64,000 nucleotides of DNA from Polyangium sp. y55x31 (GTDB lineage Bacteria > Myxococcota_A > Polyangia > Polyangiales > Polyangiaceae), in the NCBI RefSeq assembly GCF_029946505.1, contig NZ_JARZHG010000039.1, positions 44,586-108,585 on the forward strand, read 5' to 3'. The notes beneath the pieces are model-generated. The model was not told the origin of the DNA. It saw only the letters and a program-made list of their open reading frames with translations, and made no database searches. This document shows positions 44,835 through 53,283 of this stretch, in pieces. Numbering within the stretch: position 1 is the first letter of the stretch; the number at the start of each line of letters is the position of its first letter. The translations under genes and the position numbers were made by a program.

Positions 44835-44857
44835 CTCCGCGCGGCGAGCCGCTCAGC

Positions 44858-46147
44858 TCACTTCGGGTCTTCGATCGGATCCGTCCCGACGACGACCGTG
44901 CCGCCGTTGGCGACCCACTCGAACCCGTCGACGAGCACCGTCGAGTCCCACGCGGTGTCGCCCGTGTCCCAGATGGCCCAGCGGATCGTCACCTCGTCGC
45001 CGCCCTTGATCGGGGCCTGCGTCTGCAGCCACGACGTGCCGCCCGCCTCGTCCCACGTGCCGAAGCCCGTGCCCTCCATCTCGCTGGGCCCCGACGGGCA
45101 GGTGAACTGCGGATAGAGCGAGTCGTACGCGCAGACGTCGAAGTACGCGATGTTGACGCTGACGGGGTTCGTGTTCTTGTCGAAGGAGATGTTGCCGTTG
45201 ATCGAGCCCATCGGCGCCGGCGATACGAGCGCGATGAACTGATCGTTGAACGCCGTGCAGACGTACTCGGGGAACTCCATCGAGTAGAACTTGAACTTGA
45301 ACTTGTAGCCCGTCGCGTTCTTCGGCGACCGGATCTTCAGCTCGAGACCGACGTCGTCGTTGATCTCCGTGTCGCCCTCGCAGCCGGGCACGTCCTGCGG
45401 GAAGCCCGTGGGCGCGGTGCCTATCCCGATCTGGCTGCAGCTCAGGCCGCCGCAAGCGCCGGTCTGGCTCGGCAGGCGCGCGTAGCCCGAGGAGAGCGTG
45501 AGCATGCGCGTGCCCTTTTGCACGTTCACGTTCGGACCGAAGTTGCTCTGGATGCCGATGTGCCGCGTGTACGTCGCGGGGCTGCCGTTCGCGCGCACGT
45601 ACTGGGCGCTGAGCACGCCCCACTTCTTCTCGTCCGGCGTGATGAACTGGCAGAGGTCGAGCGCGCGCGCGCCGTTCTGCGCATTCGAATCGTCGAGCGC
45701 GATGTTGTCGTCGCACGACGCAGCCGCGACGTTGTCGACGACCATGTCGCAGTCCTCGTCCGCGGCCTTCGCCATCGGATCGTTCGGATCCGTGGCGACC
45801 TCGATCGAGCCCGGCGAGACGTTGGCGTCGCAGTCGTTGCAGTCGCCCTGCGCCTCCGAGAACCCGTCGCCGTCGTTGTCGACGTTCGTATCGTTGCTGC
45901 ATTGCGCCCCGCCGCCGCCGGAGCCCCCGGAGCCGACGAACGTGCCGCCCACGCCGTCCGCCGACGTGCCGCCGTTGCCACCTTGCCCGGGGCCCGAGGG
46001 GCCGTCGCCGCCGCTCGAGTCCTCGCCTCCGGACCCGCCGTCGTTGAACACGTTGCGACCGCCGGTCGCCTGGCAACCGGCGGAGCCTGCCGCGGCGACG
46101 CCCAGAACCGCGGCGAGACCGAACAGAACCAGATGGCTACGCTTCAT
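44858..46147 (-). CDS. Choice-of-anchor/MopE-type surface lipoprotein, copy 1
   Basis: The product is 429 residues from the ATG at 46147 (MKRSHLVLFGLAAVLGVAA); a start four codons earlier is possible. The signal peptide ends near GSAGC, suggesting lipid attachment. A Gly/Ser-rich linker follows (residues 30-85), then the motif DNDGDGF and CNDCDANVSP of the MopE-type calcium or metal-binding segment. The rest is beta-rich (YKFKFKFYSMEFPEYVC, FNDQFIALVSPAP, SINGNISFDKN), as in choice-of-anchor domains. A related copy lies next to it. It is probably exposed at the cell surface; the ligand is unknown. Confidence 0.75.
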   Translation of the reverse strand: MKRSHLVLFGLAAVLGVAAAGSAGCQATGGRNVFNDGGSGGEDSSGGDGPSGPGQGGNGGTSADGVGGTFVGSGGSGGGGAQCSNDTNVDNDGDGFSEAQGDCNDCDANVSPGSIEVATDPNDPMAKAADEDCDMVVDNVAAASCDDNIALDDSNAQNGARALDLCQFITPDEKKWGVLSAQYVRANGSPATYTRHIGIQSNFGPNVNVQKGTRMLTLSSGYARLPSQTGACGGLSCSQIGIGTAPTGFPQDVPGCEGDTEINDDVGLELKIRSPKNATGYKFKFKFYSMEFPEYVCTAFNDQFIALVSPAPMGSINGNISFDKNTNPVSVNIAYFDVCAYDSLYPQFTCPSGPSEMEGTGFGTWDEAGGTSWLQTQAPIKGGDEVTIRWAIWDTGDTAWDSTVLVDGFEWVANGGTVVVGTDPIEDPK

Positions 46148-46324
46148 GATCTTCTCCATCCCCGCTCGTACGGAGGACAAGCCAAGCCGGACACGAACGC
46201 AGAGCCGCACACCCTGCACGCGCGAGCCCGCATTCGAAAGTGTACCCAATGCACTCTCGGGCTTGAACAGAGAACGCGTCCGGAGCGACACAGGCGAAGG
46301 CCGCTCCGGACATGCCGAGGCGCG

Positions 46325-47659
46325 TCACTTCGGGATGATGACCTCGGTCACGGTCGTGCCGGGCTTTCCCGACCAGCGCCAGTTGTCGATCAACGTCGAC
46401 GAGTCGACCTTCCCGTCCGTCGAGTCGTAGGTGACGAGGCGCAGGCGGATCGGGCTGCCGGGCGCCACGGCCGTCGTCGTCCGCAGCCACCCCGTCGATC
46501 CATGCGTCCAGCCCGCGTTCGCTTCGTCCTTCTCGAACGTGGTGCCGAGAAGCTGCTTCGTCTCGAGGGAGCACTTGAACGAGAACCCGCTCGCCGTGCA
46601 CTCACCCGTGGGCCCCACGGGGTTACCCGGACAACCGCACGCCTCGAAGAACTTGTTGTTCACGCTGATCGGCGCGCCGAACATGTCGAACGCGATGTTC
46701 CCGTCGCTCTGCCCCATCGGGAACGGGATCATGTAGGCGATGAAGAAGTCGTTGTACTCGCGGCACAAGAAGTCCGGCCACTCGTAGCTGAAGAACTGGA
46801 AGTCGAACGAGACGCTGAGCGCGTTCGTGGGGACCTCGACCTCGATCTCGAGGCCCGTCGCGTCGTGCGGGAGGCCCGTGATCACGTTGGGGCACGAAGG
46901 GCTCGGCTTCGGGAAGCCGAAGGGCGCGTTGCTCGTGTAGCCCTTGTCGAACGTGCGGTACGTGGCTTCCGCGTTGCCCTTGTCCCGAGCCTTGCCCGAC
47001 GACAGGAAGAGCATCGAGCTGCCCTCCTGCGGGTTGTTGTTCGTCCCGAGCTTCGAGACGATGCCGTGCCCGAGGTGGAAGTTCGCCTTCTGCGTCTCGT
47101 CCACCGGCGGCGGGCTGCCGTCCGAGAGCACCCACTTCGCGCTCTTCAAGAACTTGCAGACGCCCATCGCCTTGGCCGCGTCGACCGGATCGAGGCTCGC
47201 GAGCGCGAGGCCGCTGTCGCAGGCCGGCGGCAGGACGTCGATCGTGCCGTCGCAGTCCTCGTCCGCAGGCTCGGGGAGGTTGCCGTTCTCGTCCTCCTCG
47301 GCGATGACCTCGACCGCGCTCGGATTGACGAACTTGTCGCAGTCGTTGCAGTCGCCTTCGAGCTCGGTGTAGCCGTCGCCGTCGTTGTCCGCGTCGGGCA
47401 GGCCCTCATCGCAGACGCCGCCGCCCGCGCCGCCGCTGCCGCTCGACGAGTTGCTCGTCGTGATGAGGATGTTGCCGTCGCCGCCCTGGCCGTTGTTGCC
47501 AACGCCGCCCGTGCCGCCGGCGCCGCCAGAGCCCGCTTCCCCCCCATTGCCCCCCGAGTTGCCGCTGCCGCCGCCCGCGGCGCATGCGCCCGCCGTCGCT
47601 GCGACGACGACGCACAACCCGACGAGCCCAAACCATGTGGAGTTTCTCGACCGCTTCAT
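46325..47659 (-). CDS. Choice-of-anchor/MopE-type surface lipoprotein, copy 2
   Basis: The product is 444 residues from the ATG at 47659 (MKRSRNSTWFGLVGL). The signal peptide ends AGAC, and the following Gly/Asn-rich linker is similar to the one in copy 1. A DNDGDGYTELEGDCNDCD block, a repeated-looking DEDCDGTIDVLPP and a beta-rich C-terminal domain (LSVSFDFQFFSYEWPDF, YNDFFIAYMIPFPMGQSDGN, shown in part) parallel copy 1. The two genes are tandem and 177 bp apart, so they probably arose by duplication. Confidence 0.75.
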   Translation of the reverse strand: MKRSRNSTWFGLVGLCVVVAATAGACAAGGGSGNSGGNGGEAGSGGAGGTGGVGNNGQGGDGNILITTSNSSSGSGGAGGGVCDEGLPDADNDGDGYTELEGDCNDCDKFVNPSAVEVIAEEDENGNLPEPADEDCDGTIDVLPPACDSGLALASLDPVDAAKAMGVCKFLKSAKWVLSDGSPPPVDETQKANFHLGHGIVSKLGTNNNPQEGSSMLFLSSGKARDKGNAEATYRTFDKGYTSNAPFGFPKPSPSCPNVITGLPHDATGLEIEVEVPTNALSVSFDFQFFSYEWPDFLCREYNDFFIAYMIPFPMGQSDGNIAFDMFGAPISVNNKFFEACGCPGNPVGPTGECTASGFSFKCSLETKQLLGTTFEKDEANAGWTHGSTGWLRTTTAVAPGSPIRLRLVTYDSTDGKVDSSTLIDNWRWSGKPGTTVTEVIIPK

Positions 47660-47935
47660 GACGACGCCCTCGTGATGAAAAAGGATTCCTTGCGGACTCA
47701 CGGTCGCCGTCGTCGACCCATGGCCCGCCGGATCGGCCACGTCGAGCGAGCGGTACCTCGGGGAAAGGAAGACGCGCGTATCGATGGACACGGCGAGCGC
47801 AAGCATGCCTAGCGTAGCCGAACGGCCGGCAGGCTGTCACGCGCTCGGGGCGCTACCGTGGTGCTGGAGAGAAGAGCGCAGGCTGGACGAGCCGCGCTTC
47901 AAAGAGGCGGGATGGGACGCGGTTCGCGCGTGAGC

Positions 47936-49192
47936 TCAGGCTTCGGGCGAGGCCGCAGAAGCCTTCTTGCGCTTCTTCTGGTCCTTCTTGCCGCCGCCGT
48001 TCGTGTGCGTGGAGCCATTCGTGGCCGACACGGTCGGGCGGAGCAGGTCGTCGGCCATCTTCGCGGCGCGATCCGTCTTCTCCCAGCTGAACTCGTCCCG
48101 GCCGAAATGGCCGTACGCCGCGGTCTTGCGGTAGATCGGCTTGAGCAGGTCGAGCTGCTCGATGATCGCCTTCGGCCGCATGTCGAAGTTCTCGAGGATG
48201 TACTTCTCGAGCACCTCGTCGGCGACGCGGCCCGTGCCGAAGGTGTTCACGTGCACGCCGACCGGCTGCGCGACGCCGATCGCGTAGGCGATCTGCACCT
48301 CGCAACGCGCCGCGAGCTTCGCCGCGACGACGTTCTTCGCGACGAACCGAGCGTAGTAGCAAGCCGAGCGATCGACCTTCGTGGGATCCTTGCCGCTGAA
48401 GGCGCCGCCGCCGTGCCGGCCCATGCCGCCGTACGTGTCGACGATGATCTTGCGGCCCGTGAGGCCCGCGTCGCCGTAGGGGCCGCCGATGACGAACCGG
48501 CCCGTCGGGTTGATGAAGAACTTCGTGTTCTTGTCGATGAGCTTCTGCGGCAGGACCTTGTCGATGACGAGCGTGCGCATCGCCTCGACGATCTCCTTGT
48601 GCTTGACGTCCGGCCCGTGCTGCGTCGAGAGCACGACCGCGGCGATGCGCGCGGGGACGTCGTTCTCGTACTCGACCGTCACCTGCGTCTTGCCGTCCGG
48701 CCGGAGCCAGTTGACCTTCTTCGACTTGCGGACCTCGGCGAGCTTGCGCGCCATGCGGTGCGAGAACGAGATCGGCGCGGGCATGAGCTCGGGCGTCTCG
48801 TCCGTCGCGTACCCGAACATCAGGCCTTGGTCCCCGGCCCCCTGCTCCTTGAACAGGCCCTCGCCCTCCGTCACGCCGCGCGAGATGTCCGGGCTCTGCT
48901 TCTCGATCGCCGTGAGCACGGCGCACGTCTCGTAGTCGAAGCCCATCGACGAGTCCGTGTACCCGATGTCCTTGATCGTGCTGCGAACGACCACGGGCAT
49001 GTCGACCCACGCAGAGGTCGTGATCTCGCCGGCCACGATCGCCATGCCGGTCTTGACCATCGTCTCGCAGGCGACACGCGCCGTCGGATCCTGCGCGAGG
49101 ATGCCGTCGAGGATGGCGTCGGAGATCTGATCGCAAATCTTGTCGGGATGGCCTTCCGTGACGGACTCGGACGTGAACTGGTAGCGGCGCAT
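47936..49192 (-). CDS. metK: S-adenosylmethionine synthetase
   Basis: From the ATG at 49192 the product has 418 residues ([18 protein letters not shown]). All MetK signatures are present: [31 protein letters not shown] and [13 protein letters not shown]. It makes SAM from methionine and ATP. The tail [20 protein letters not shown] is Lys-rich and longer than usual. A promoter and palindrome lie in the 5' region. It follows the TRAP-protein gene, which has its own terminator. Confidence 0.97.
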   Translation of the reverse strand: MRRYQFTSESVTEGHPDKICDQISDAILDGILAQDPTARVACETMVKTGMAIVAGEITTSAWVDMPVVVRSTIKDIGYTDSSMGFDYETCAVLTAIEKQSPDISRGVTEGEGLFKEQGAGDQGLMFGYATDETPELMPAPISFSHRMARKLAEVRKSKKVNWLRPDGKTQVTVEYENDVPARIAAVVLSTQHGPDVKHKEIVEAMRTLVIDKVLPQKLIDKNTKFFINPTGRFVIGGPYGDAGLTGRKIIVDTYGGMGRHGGGAFSGKDPTKVDRSACYYARFVAKNVVAAKLAARCEVQIAYAIGVAQPVGVHVNTFGTGRVADEVLEKYILENFDMRPKAIIEQLDLLKPIYRKTAAYGHFGRDEFSWEKTDRAAKMADDLLRPTVSATNGSTHTNGGGKKDQKKRKKASAASPEA

Positions 49193-49220
49193 GGATGCTC
49201 CTTGGGACGGACGGGGCGTA

Positions 49221-49249
49221 CGCATACGCCGTGGACGATGCACCGTCAA
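49221..49249 (-). promoter_or_regulatory. metK promoter with overlapping palindrome
   Basis: On the minus strand: TTGACG, 17 bases, TATGCG. The -10 box lies in a 16-bp inverted repeat GGCGTA-N4-TACGCC (49215-49230), a possible operator. The ATG of metK is 28 bases beyond the -10 box. Confidence 0.55.
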
Positions 49250-49273
49250 CGCGCGGAACACGACAAAAGCGAA

Positions 49274-49303
49274 GCGCCGGGCCACTGCGAGGCGACCCGG
49301 CGC
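49274..49303 (-). terminator. Terminator after the TRAP binding-protein gene
   Basis: An 8-base GCGCCGGG/CCCGGCGC stem with a 14-base loop is followed on the minus strand by a T-rich run (TTCGCTTTTG). It lies between the TRAP gene stop and the metK promoter. Confidence 0.6.
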
Positions 49304-49328
49304 ACGCGACGATGTCTCTGGAAATCCG

Positions 49329-50330
49329 TCAGCCGCCGAGGCCTTCGAGCTTCGTGACGACCTCGGCCGGGAAGGTGCCTTGCGCAAGGCGCCCGCGCAC
49401 CTGCTTGAAGAGGCCTTGCCACTTGGCCTTCTGATCGGCCGTCAGCTCGATGACCGTCATCTTGCCCTTCAGGCGACCGAACGCGGCGTCGTCCTCGCTG
49501 CGGATGCGCTTCGTGAGCGCCGCGGAGGCGACCTTGCCCGTGTCCTGGAGGATGGCCTTGAGGTCGGCCGGCAGCGAGTCGATCTTCTTGCTCGTCAGGA
49601 CGAGCGCGCCGACCGCGAAGCCGGACGCGTCCGCGACGATGTGATCGAGCTTCGACGCCCACTGGAGCTGCTCGGCCACGACCGCGGGCGCGACGATCGC
49701 GTTGATCGCGCCCGTGTTGAGGTTCGGCAGGACCTCCGGGATGTTGGCCTGGAACGGCGTGGTGCCGCCGACGACCTGGAAGAACACCGGCATCATCGCG
49801 TCGTCGCGCCACACGTAGGGCTTCGTGCCCTTGAAGTCTTCGGGCGCTCGGATCGCGACGCCCTTCGTCATGAGATGCGCCTGTCCGACGTCGCCCCAGC
49901 CGACGATGCTGAAGCCGGCGTCCGCCGCGCCCTTCTCGAACTCGGGTCGCATGGCCTCGCGCGCGGCGTCGAGCTTCGCCCACGAGGAGAAGAGGCCCGG
50001 CATCTGGAGCGCAAGGATCGGTTTGTGAATCTTGCCGAGACCAACCGCCGTGACTGCGGCGCCGTCGAGCTGGCCGGCCTTCATCTTGCCGACCATCGCG
50101 CCTTCGTCGCCCTGCTGGCCGTTGTAGAAGAACTGCAGCTCCAGCCGGCCGCCGCTCTTCTCCTTGACGGCCTTCTCCCAAACACTGAACACCTGCCCCC
50201 AGGGGCTCGCCTTCGGCGCAAGCGTGCCGATCCTGATCACTTCAGCGGCACTTGCATCCTGCGACGCGCCGATCCCCGCGAGGACCGTCAGGGCGCCGAG
50301 AAGTTTCACCATCGCTCTTCGCAGCATCAT
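49329..50330 (-). CDS. TRAP-type periplasmic solute-binding protein (DctP family), orphan
   Basis: The 333-residue protein starts with a signal peptide ([19 protein letters not shown]) preceded by GGAGG. The mature part has the DctP pattern: [52 protein letters not shown] and [13 protein letters not shown]. DctP proteins bind organic acids for DctQM-type importers. No DctQ or DctM gene is present in the window, so the partner is elsewhere or the protein has another role. It has a terminator and lies upstream of metK. Confidence 0.8.
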   Translation of the reverse strand: MMLRRAMVKLLGALTVLAGIGASQDASAAEVIRIGTLAPKASPWGQVFSVWEKAVKEKSGGRLELQFFYNGQQGDEGAMVGKMKAGQLDGAAVTAVGLGKIHKPILALQMPGLFSSWAKLDAAREAMRPEFEKGAADAGFSIVGWGDVGQAHLMTKGVAIRAPEDFKGTKPYVWRDDAMMPVFFQVVGGTTPFQANIPEVLPNLNTGAINAIVAPAVVAEQLQWASKLDHIVADASGFAVGALVLTSKKIDSLPADLKAILQDTGKVASAALTKRIRSEDDAAFGRLKGKMTVIELTADQKAKWQGLFKQVRGRLAQGTFPAEVVTKLEGLGG

Positions 50331-50579
50331 CAGAAGCCTCCGTCTCGGTTCTTCCGACCCTCGCACGCGACGTGTCTCGAGGGTTGCTCCTGGCCTTCGC
50401 GTGTTCGTATACCGGAGCTCGTCGTTCTCGAACAGTCAGGCTTGCCCCGCACGCACGCACGATGCACCGCAGCATCGAGCATCGCGTTCCTGGACGAGGG
50501 CAGCACGGGACAGTGGACGACGAGGTGACGACGTTATTCACGTTGCCGCATCGCGAAAAACCCTGATGATAGCGACCCG

Positions 50580-50975
50580 ATGACCCTGGATGAGATCCGC
50601 GCCGTCCTCGAGGCGCAAGGATGGCCGGTCGAGCGGCTCTCCGAGGCCACGCTGCGCAGCCGCTTCCGCAGCAAGGACCGGATTTTTCCGCTGTTCGTAC
50701 ATCTCGAACCACTCTTCGTGACGTTCGCGGTGATCCCCTACGCGCGTTTGCCCGAGGACCCGGACACGGCCGAGGCGCTCATGACGCGCCTGCTCAAGCT
50801 CAACCGGGAGATCAACCTCGCCAAGTACTCCGTCGACGACGACGGCGACATCATCCTGAGCGTCGAGTACCGGATCGAGCACCTCGACCCGAGCGAGATC
50901 CGCGACGCCGTGGACGTGCTCTCGTTCTACGCCGACAAACATCACGAGGACGTGAACAAACTCGCAGGCTCGTGA
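50580..50975 (+). CDS. YbjN-domain protein
   Basis: This 131-residue protein matches the YbjN/type III chaperone-like fold: MTLDEIRAVLEAQGWPVERL, LEPLFVTFAVIPYARLP, RLLKLNREINLAKYSVDDDG and VEYRIEHLDPSEIRDAVDVL. Such proteins are small alpha/beta sandwiches that probably bind partner proteins; the role is unknown. It stands alone, with the TRAP gene divergent upstream and the PDZ lipoprotein convergent downstream. About 250 bp upstream show no clear RNA or repeat. Confidence 0.75.
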   Translation: MTLDEIRAVLEAQGWPVERLSEATLRSRFRSKDRIFPLFVHLEPLFVTFAVIPYARLPEDPDTAEALMTRLLKLNREINLAKYSVDDDGDIILSVEYRIEHLDPSEIRDAVDVLSFYADKHHEDVNKLAGS

Positions 50976-51008
50976 CGCGAAATCTGCGGAGCGCTCGGGG
51001 CAAACCCC

Positions 51009-51389
51009 TCACTCGGTGATCGTCTCGGTGCGCGGGCGCTCTTCCTTCTTCGCGTCGAGCAAGGCGCGGCGCTCGACGCGCACGCGACGCACTTCTTCAC
51101 CGCGCACGATGGTGAGGCGCACGGACGTGCCGACGTCGCCGCGCAGGAGCGCGCGAATCTCCCTGGCGTCGAGGTCGCGCACGTAGCGGCCCTCGATCAT
51201 GACGAGCTCGTCGCCCGGCAAGAGGCCCGCGCGCTCGGCGGCGAGGCCCGACGACAAGTCGCGCACATAGAGCGCGCCCGTGTCGTTGTCCCGCGAGAGC
51301 ACCGCGCCGATGGAGCCCTTTTGCTCGGCCGCGCAAGCGAGCCCCACGAAGAAGAACGACGCGAGGAGCGACGCTCGGGCGACGCGCAT
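51009..51389 (-). CDS. PDZ-domain lipoprotein
   Basis: The product is 126 residues from the ATG at 51389 (MRVARASLLASFFFVGLAC). The lipobox LAC points to a lipid-anchored periplasmic protein. Residues 28-115 form a PDZ domain: GSIGAVLSRDNDTGALYV, AERAGLLPGDELVMIEGRYV and RLTIVRGEEVRRVRVER. PDZ domains bind peptide ends. It has no protease or other domain, so it is probably an adaptor. Another ATG lies three codons upstream. Confidence 0.75.
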   Translation of the reverse strand: MRVARASLLASFFFVGLACAAEQKGSIGAVLSRDNDTGALYVRDLSSGLAAERAGLLPGDELVMIEGRYVRDLDAREIRALLRGDVGTSVRLTIVRGEEVRRVRVERRALLDAKKEERPRTETITE

Positions 51390-51808
51390 GCCCCGCATCC
51401 TAGCGGACGTCATGACGAACGAGCCGGCGTGCAGCGCGGCGAGCGCTCGGGAGTACGACGATGGGCTCGTTTGCCAGGCCGGCGCGTGTTTCCGCTTCAT
51501 CGGGGAAGGCGCGTCGGTGAGCGACGCGGGCGTGGATGCGAAGGACGGTGCGTAGAAGATTTCCGAGAGCGAGGCGACAGCGCATCCGGCTACGCGCCGA
51601 GGCCCTTCCCGCCCTACGTCGTTCCCGTGAATTCGACAAAACCTCGACGTTTCGCGCACCTTCGATGGGCGCCGATCTTGCTTGAGGCCGCCACACGTCC
51701 CATGGCGATGAAGCCTCGACCTGGTGAACCTTCCCCCCTAGACTCCGCCGCGTCATCTCCCGCGGCGTCGAGGTTCGTCGCTGGATCCCGGCAATGTGGA
51801 GAGGACAA
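51390..51808. other. 419-bp gap between PDZ lipoprotein and PAP2 gene
   Basis: I see no convincing gene here. A short plus-strand frame encodes a 47-residue Cys-containing peptide (51415-51555), but it lacks a ribosome site. A GGAGAGG site at its right end belongs to the PAP2 gene. Confidence 0.5.
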
Positions 51809-52852
51809 GTGAGCACTTCCACGCACCACAACGGACTCTGGAGCCCGTCGGACATGCGTGCCTCCGAAGAGCACGTCGAGGGAGCCCCCGCACAGATCAC
51901 CGCCATGCAAGGCGGGTGGCTCAAGTTCTTGCTCGGTAGCTTCACCGTGCAGGACGTCATCCTGCTCGTCTACCTCACGGTCGTACGGCTGCTGCTCGCG
52001 CAGCGGCATGCCACGGCCGATCAGGTGTCGTGCGCGCGGACGACGGAGCTCTGCATCGGCGTCATCTTCGGCGCCGTGCTGATCGGACGCGTGATCCCCG
52101 GCATCCCGCCGCTCGTCCGGAAGATCGTCTACCGCGTGAGCATCGTCGGCGTGCTGCTGCAGAACTACCTCGTCCTGCGCTGGCTCTTGCCCGTGGTGCG
52201 ACCGGACTCGGTGGACGGGACGCTGCTCCGGATCGACGAGGCGATCTTCGGACGCGAGCCGGCGCTCGTGCTCGAGGCGTTCAACGTGCGGCCCGTCGTC
52301 GAGTGGTTCTCGTTCTTCTACTTCAGCTACTTCCTCATCGGCGCGACCTACATGATCGTGGGCGTGTGGCTGACGAAGCCGAGCCGCCGGACGACGGCGT
52401 TCGCGATCGGGACGCTGCTCGTCTTCGGCATCGGGCAACTCGGCTACATGGCGGTGCCCGGCTACGGCCCGCATCAGTACCTGGCCCAGCAGTTCAAGGG
52501 TCCGATCAACGGCGGGTTTTTCTGGGGATGCGTCTGGGACACGGTGCAGGCCGGCAGCGCGATGAAGGACATCTTCCCCTCGCTGCACACGGCCGTGCCG
52601 ACGTGGTTCACGCTGCACGCGCTGCACAACGCGAAGACGGATCGACGCTGGCGCTGGCCCGCGCTCGTGACGGGCTTCTTCGCGGCGAACATCATCTTCT
52701 CGACGGTGTTCTTGCGCTGGCACTACGCCATCGACGTGCTCGTGGGTCTGACGCTCGCGTTCACGGCCGGGACGCTCGCGCCCATCATCGCGCGGCGCGA
52801 AGAAGAGTGGCGCCTCGCGCGAGGCCTGCGCGGCGCGTGGGTCTTCGACTGA
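51809..52852 (+). CDS. PAP2-superfamily membrane phosphatase/transferase
   Basis: The product is 347 residues from GTG 51809, chosen because GGAGAGG lies six bases upstream; an ATG at 51794 is an alternative. There are about six membrane helices. The PAP2 motifs are KDIFPSLHTAVPTWF and LRWHYAIDVLVGLTL, giving the catalytic histidines, and VPGYGPHQYL precedes them. This is the layout of inositol-phosphorylceramide synthase-like and lipid phosphatase enzymes. Sphingolipids and inositol lipids occur in myxobacteria, so phospholipid or ceramide modification is possible. The substrate is not readable. Confidence 0.8.
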   Translation: MSTSTHHNGLWSPSDMRASEEHVEGAPAQITAMQGGWLKFLLGSFTVQDVILLVYLTVVRLLLAQRHATADQVSCARTTELCIGVIFGAVLIGRVIPGIPPLVRKIVYRVSIVGVLLQNYLVLRWLLPVVRPDSVDGTLLRIDEAIFGREPALVLEAFNVRPVVEWFSFFYFSYFLIGATYMIVGVWLTKPSRRTTAFAIGTLLVFGIGQLGYMAVPGYGPHQYLAQQFKGPINGGFFWGCVWDTVQAGSAMKDIFPSLHTAVPTWFTLHALHNAKTDRRWRWPALVTGFFAANIIFSTVFLRWHYAIDVLVGLTLAFTAGTLAPIIARREEEWRLARGLRGAWVFD

Positions 52853-52883
52853 CGGAGACGCGAACGGCGCGCCGCACCGTCGA

Positions 52884-53198
52884 TCATTCGTCACCACCCG
52901 CCCAGCGAAGCCGCACGAGCCCTTCCCCCCGAGCCACGAGCCGCGCCGAGCAAGCGAGCCGCTGCGAAGGCGGCGCGTCGAAGACGTCGAGCACGTCGGA
53001 CTCGTCGCTCGACGGAGGTTCGAGGAGCGCGGCGCCTTCGAGGACCTCGACGAGGCACGTGCCGCAGCTTGCGGAGCGACACGAGAACGAGACGGGCGCG
53101 CGGCATGCGTCGCTCACGTCGACGAGCGCGTCGCCGGGCTCGGCGTCCGCGGCCGTGGCGGGGCCGAGCTCGTTCGCCAGGAACTCCACCCGGATCAC
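52884..53198 (-). CDS. 2Fe-2S plant-type ferredoxin
   Basis: The 104-residue protein has the cysteines CRSASCGTC and a last one in LACSARLV, the 2Fe-2S cluster set of plant-type ferredoxins, with VIRVEFLANELG at the start (GTG). It is an electron carrier. It is divergent from the FAD oxidoreductase gene at 53284, and the two could be an electron-transfer pair; that is inference. It differs from the isc ferredoxin at 38057. Confidence 0.8.
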   Translation of the reverse strand: MIRVEFLANELGPATAADAEPGDALVDVSDACRAPVSFSCRSASCGTCLVEVLEGAALLEPPSSDESDVLDVFDAPPSQRLACSARLVARGEGLVRLRWAGGDE

Positions 53199-53248
53199 GA
53201 GGCAGCTCTAACGGAAGGCGCGCGCGCCGTCGACCCGCTGCCTCGGCA

Positions 53249-53277
53249 TTGGCGAGGCCGAGCGACCGCGATATCCA
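53249..53277 (+). promoter_or_regulatory. Sigma-70-type promoter of the FAD oxidoreductase gene, near-leaderless
   Basis: TTGGCG, 17 bases, TATCCA, with the ATG only six bases after the -10 box. Transcription would start at or beside the ATG. Confidence 0.45.
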
Positions 53278-53283
53278 GGGGCG

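Noticed and set aside
43757..47812. A very long plus-strand open frame across several minus-strand genes
   Set aside because: It runs opposite the two lipoproteins and across the plus-strand ligase-like gene in a different frame. High GC makes stop codons rare.
49193..49273. SAM riboswitch upstream of metK
   Set aside because: The expected SAM-I/II/III-type conserved elements were not recognised; a promoter and palindrome explain the stretch.
51415..51555. A 47-residue Cys-containing plus-strand peptide
   Set aside because: It has no ribosome site, no family resemblance and lies in a gap; noted only as a possible short frame.
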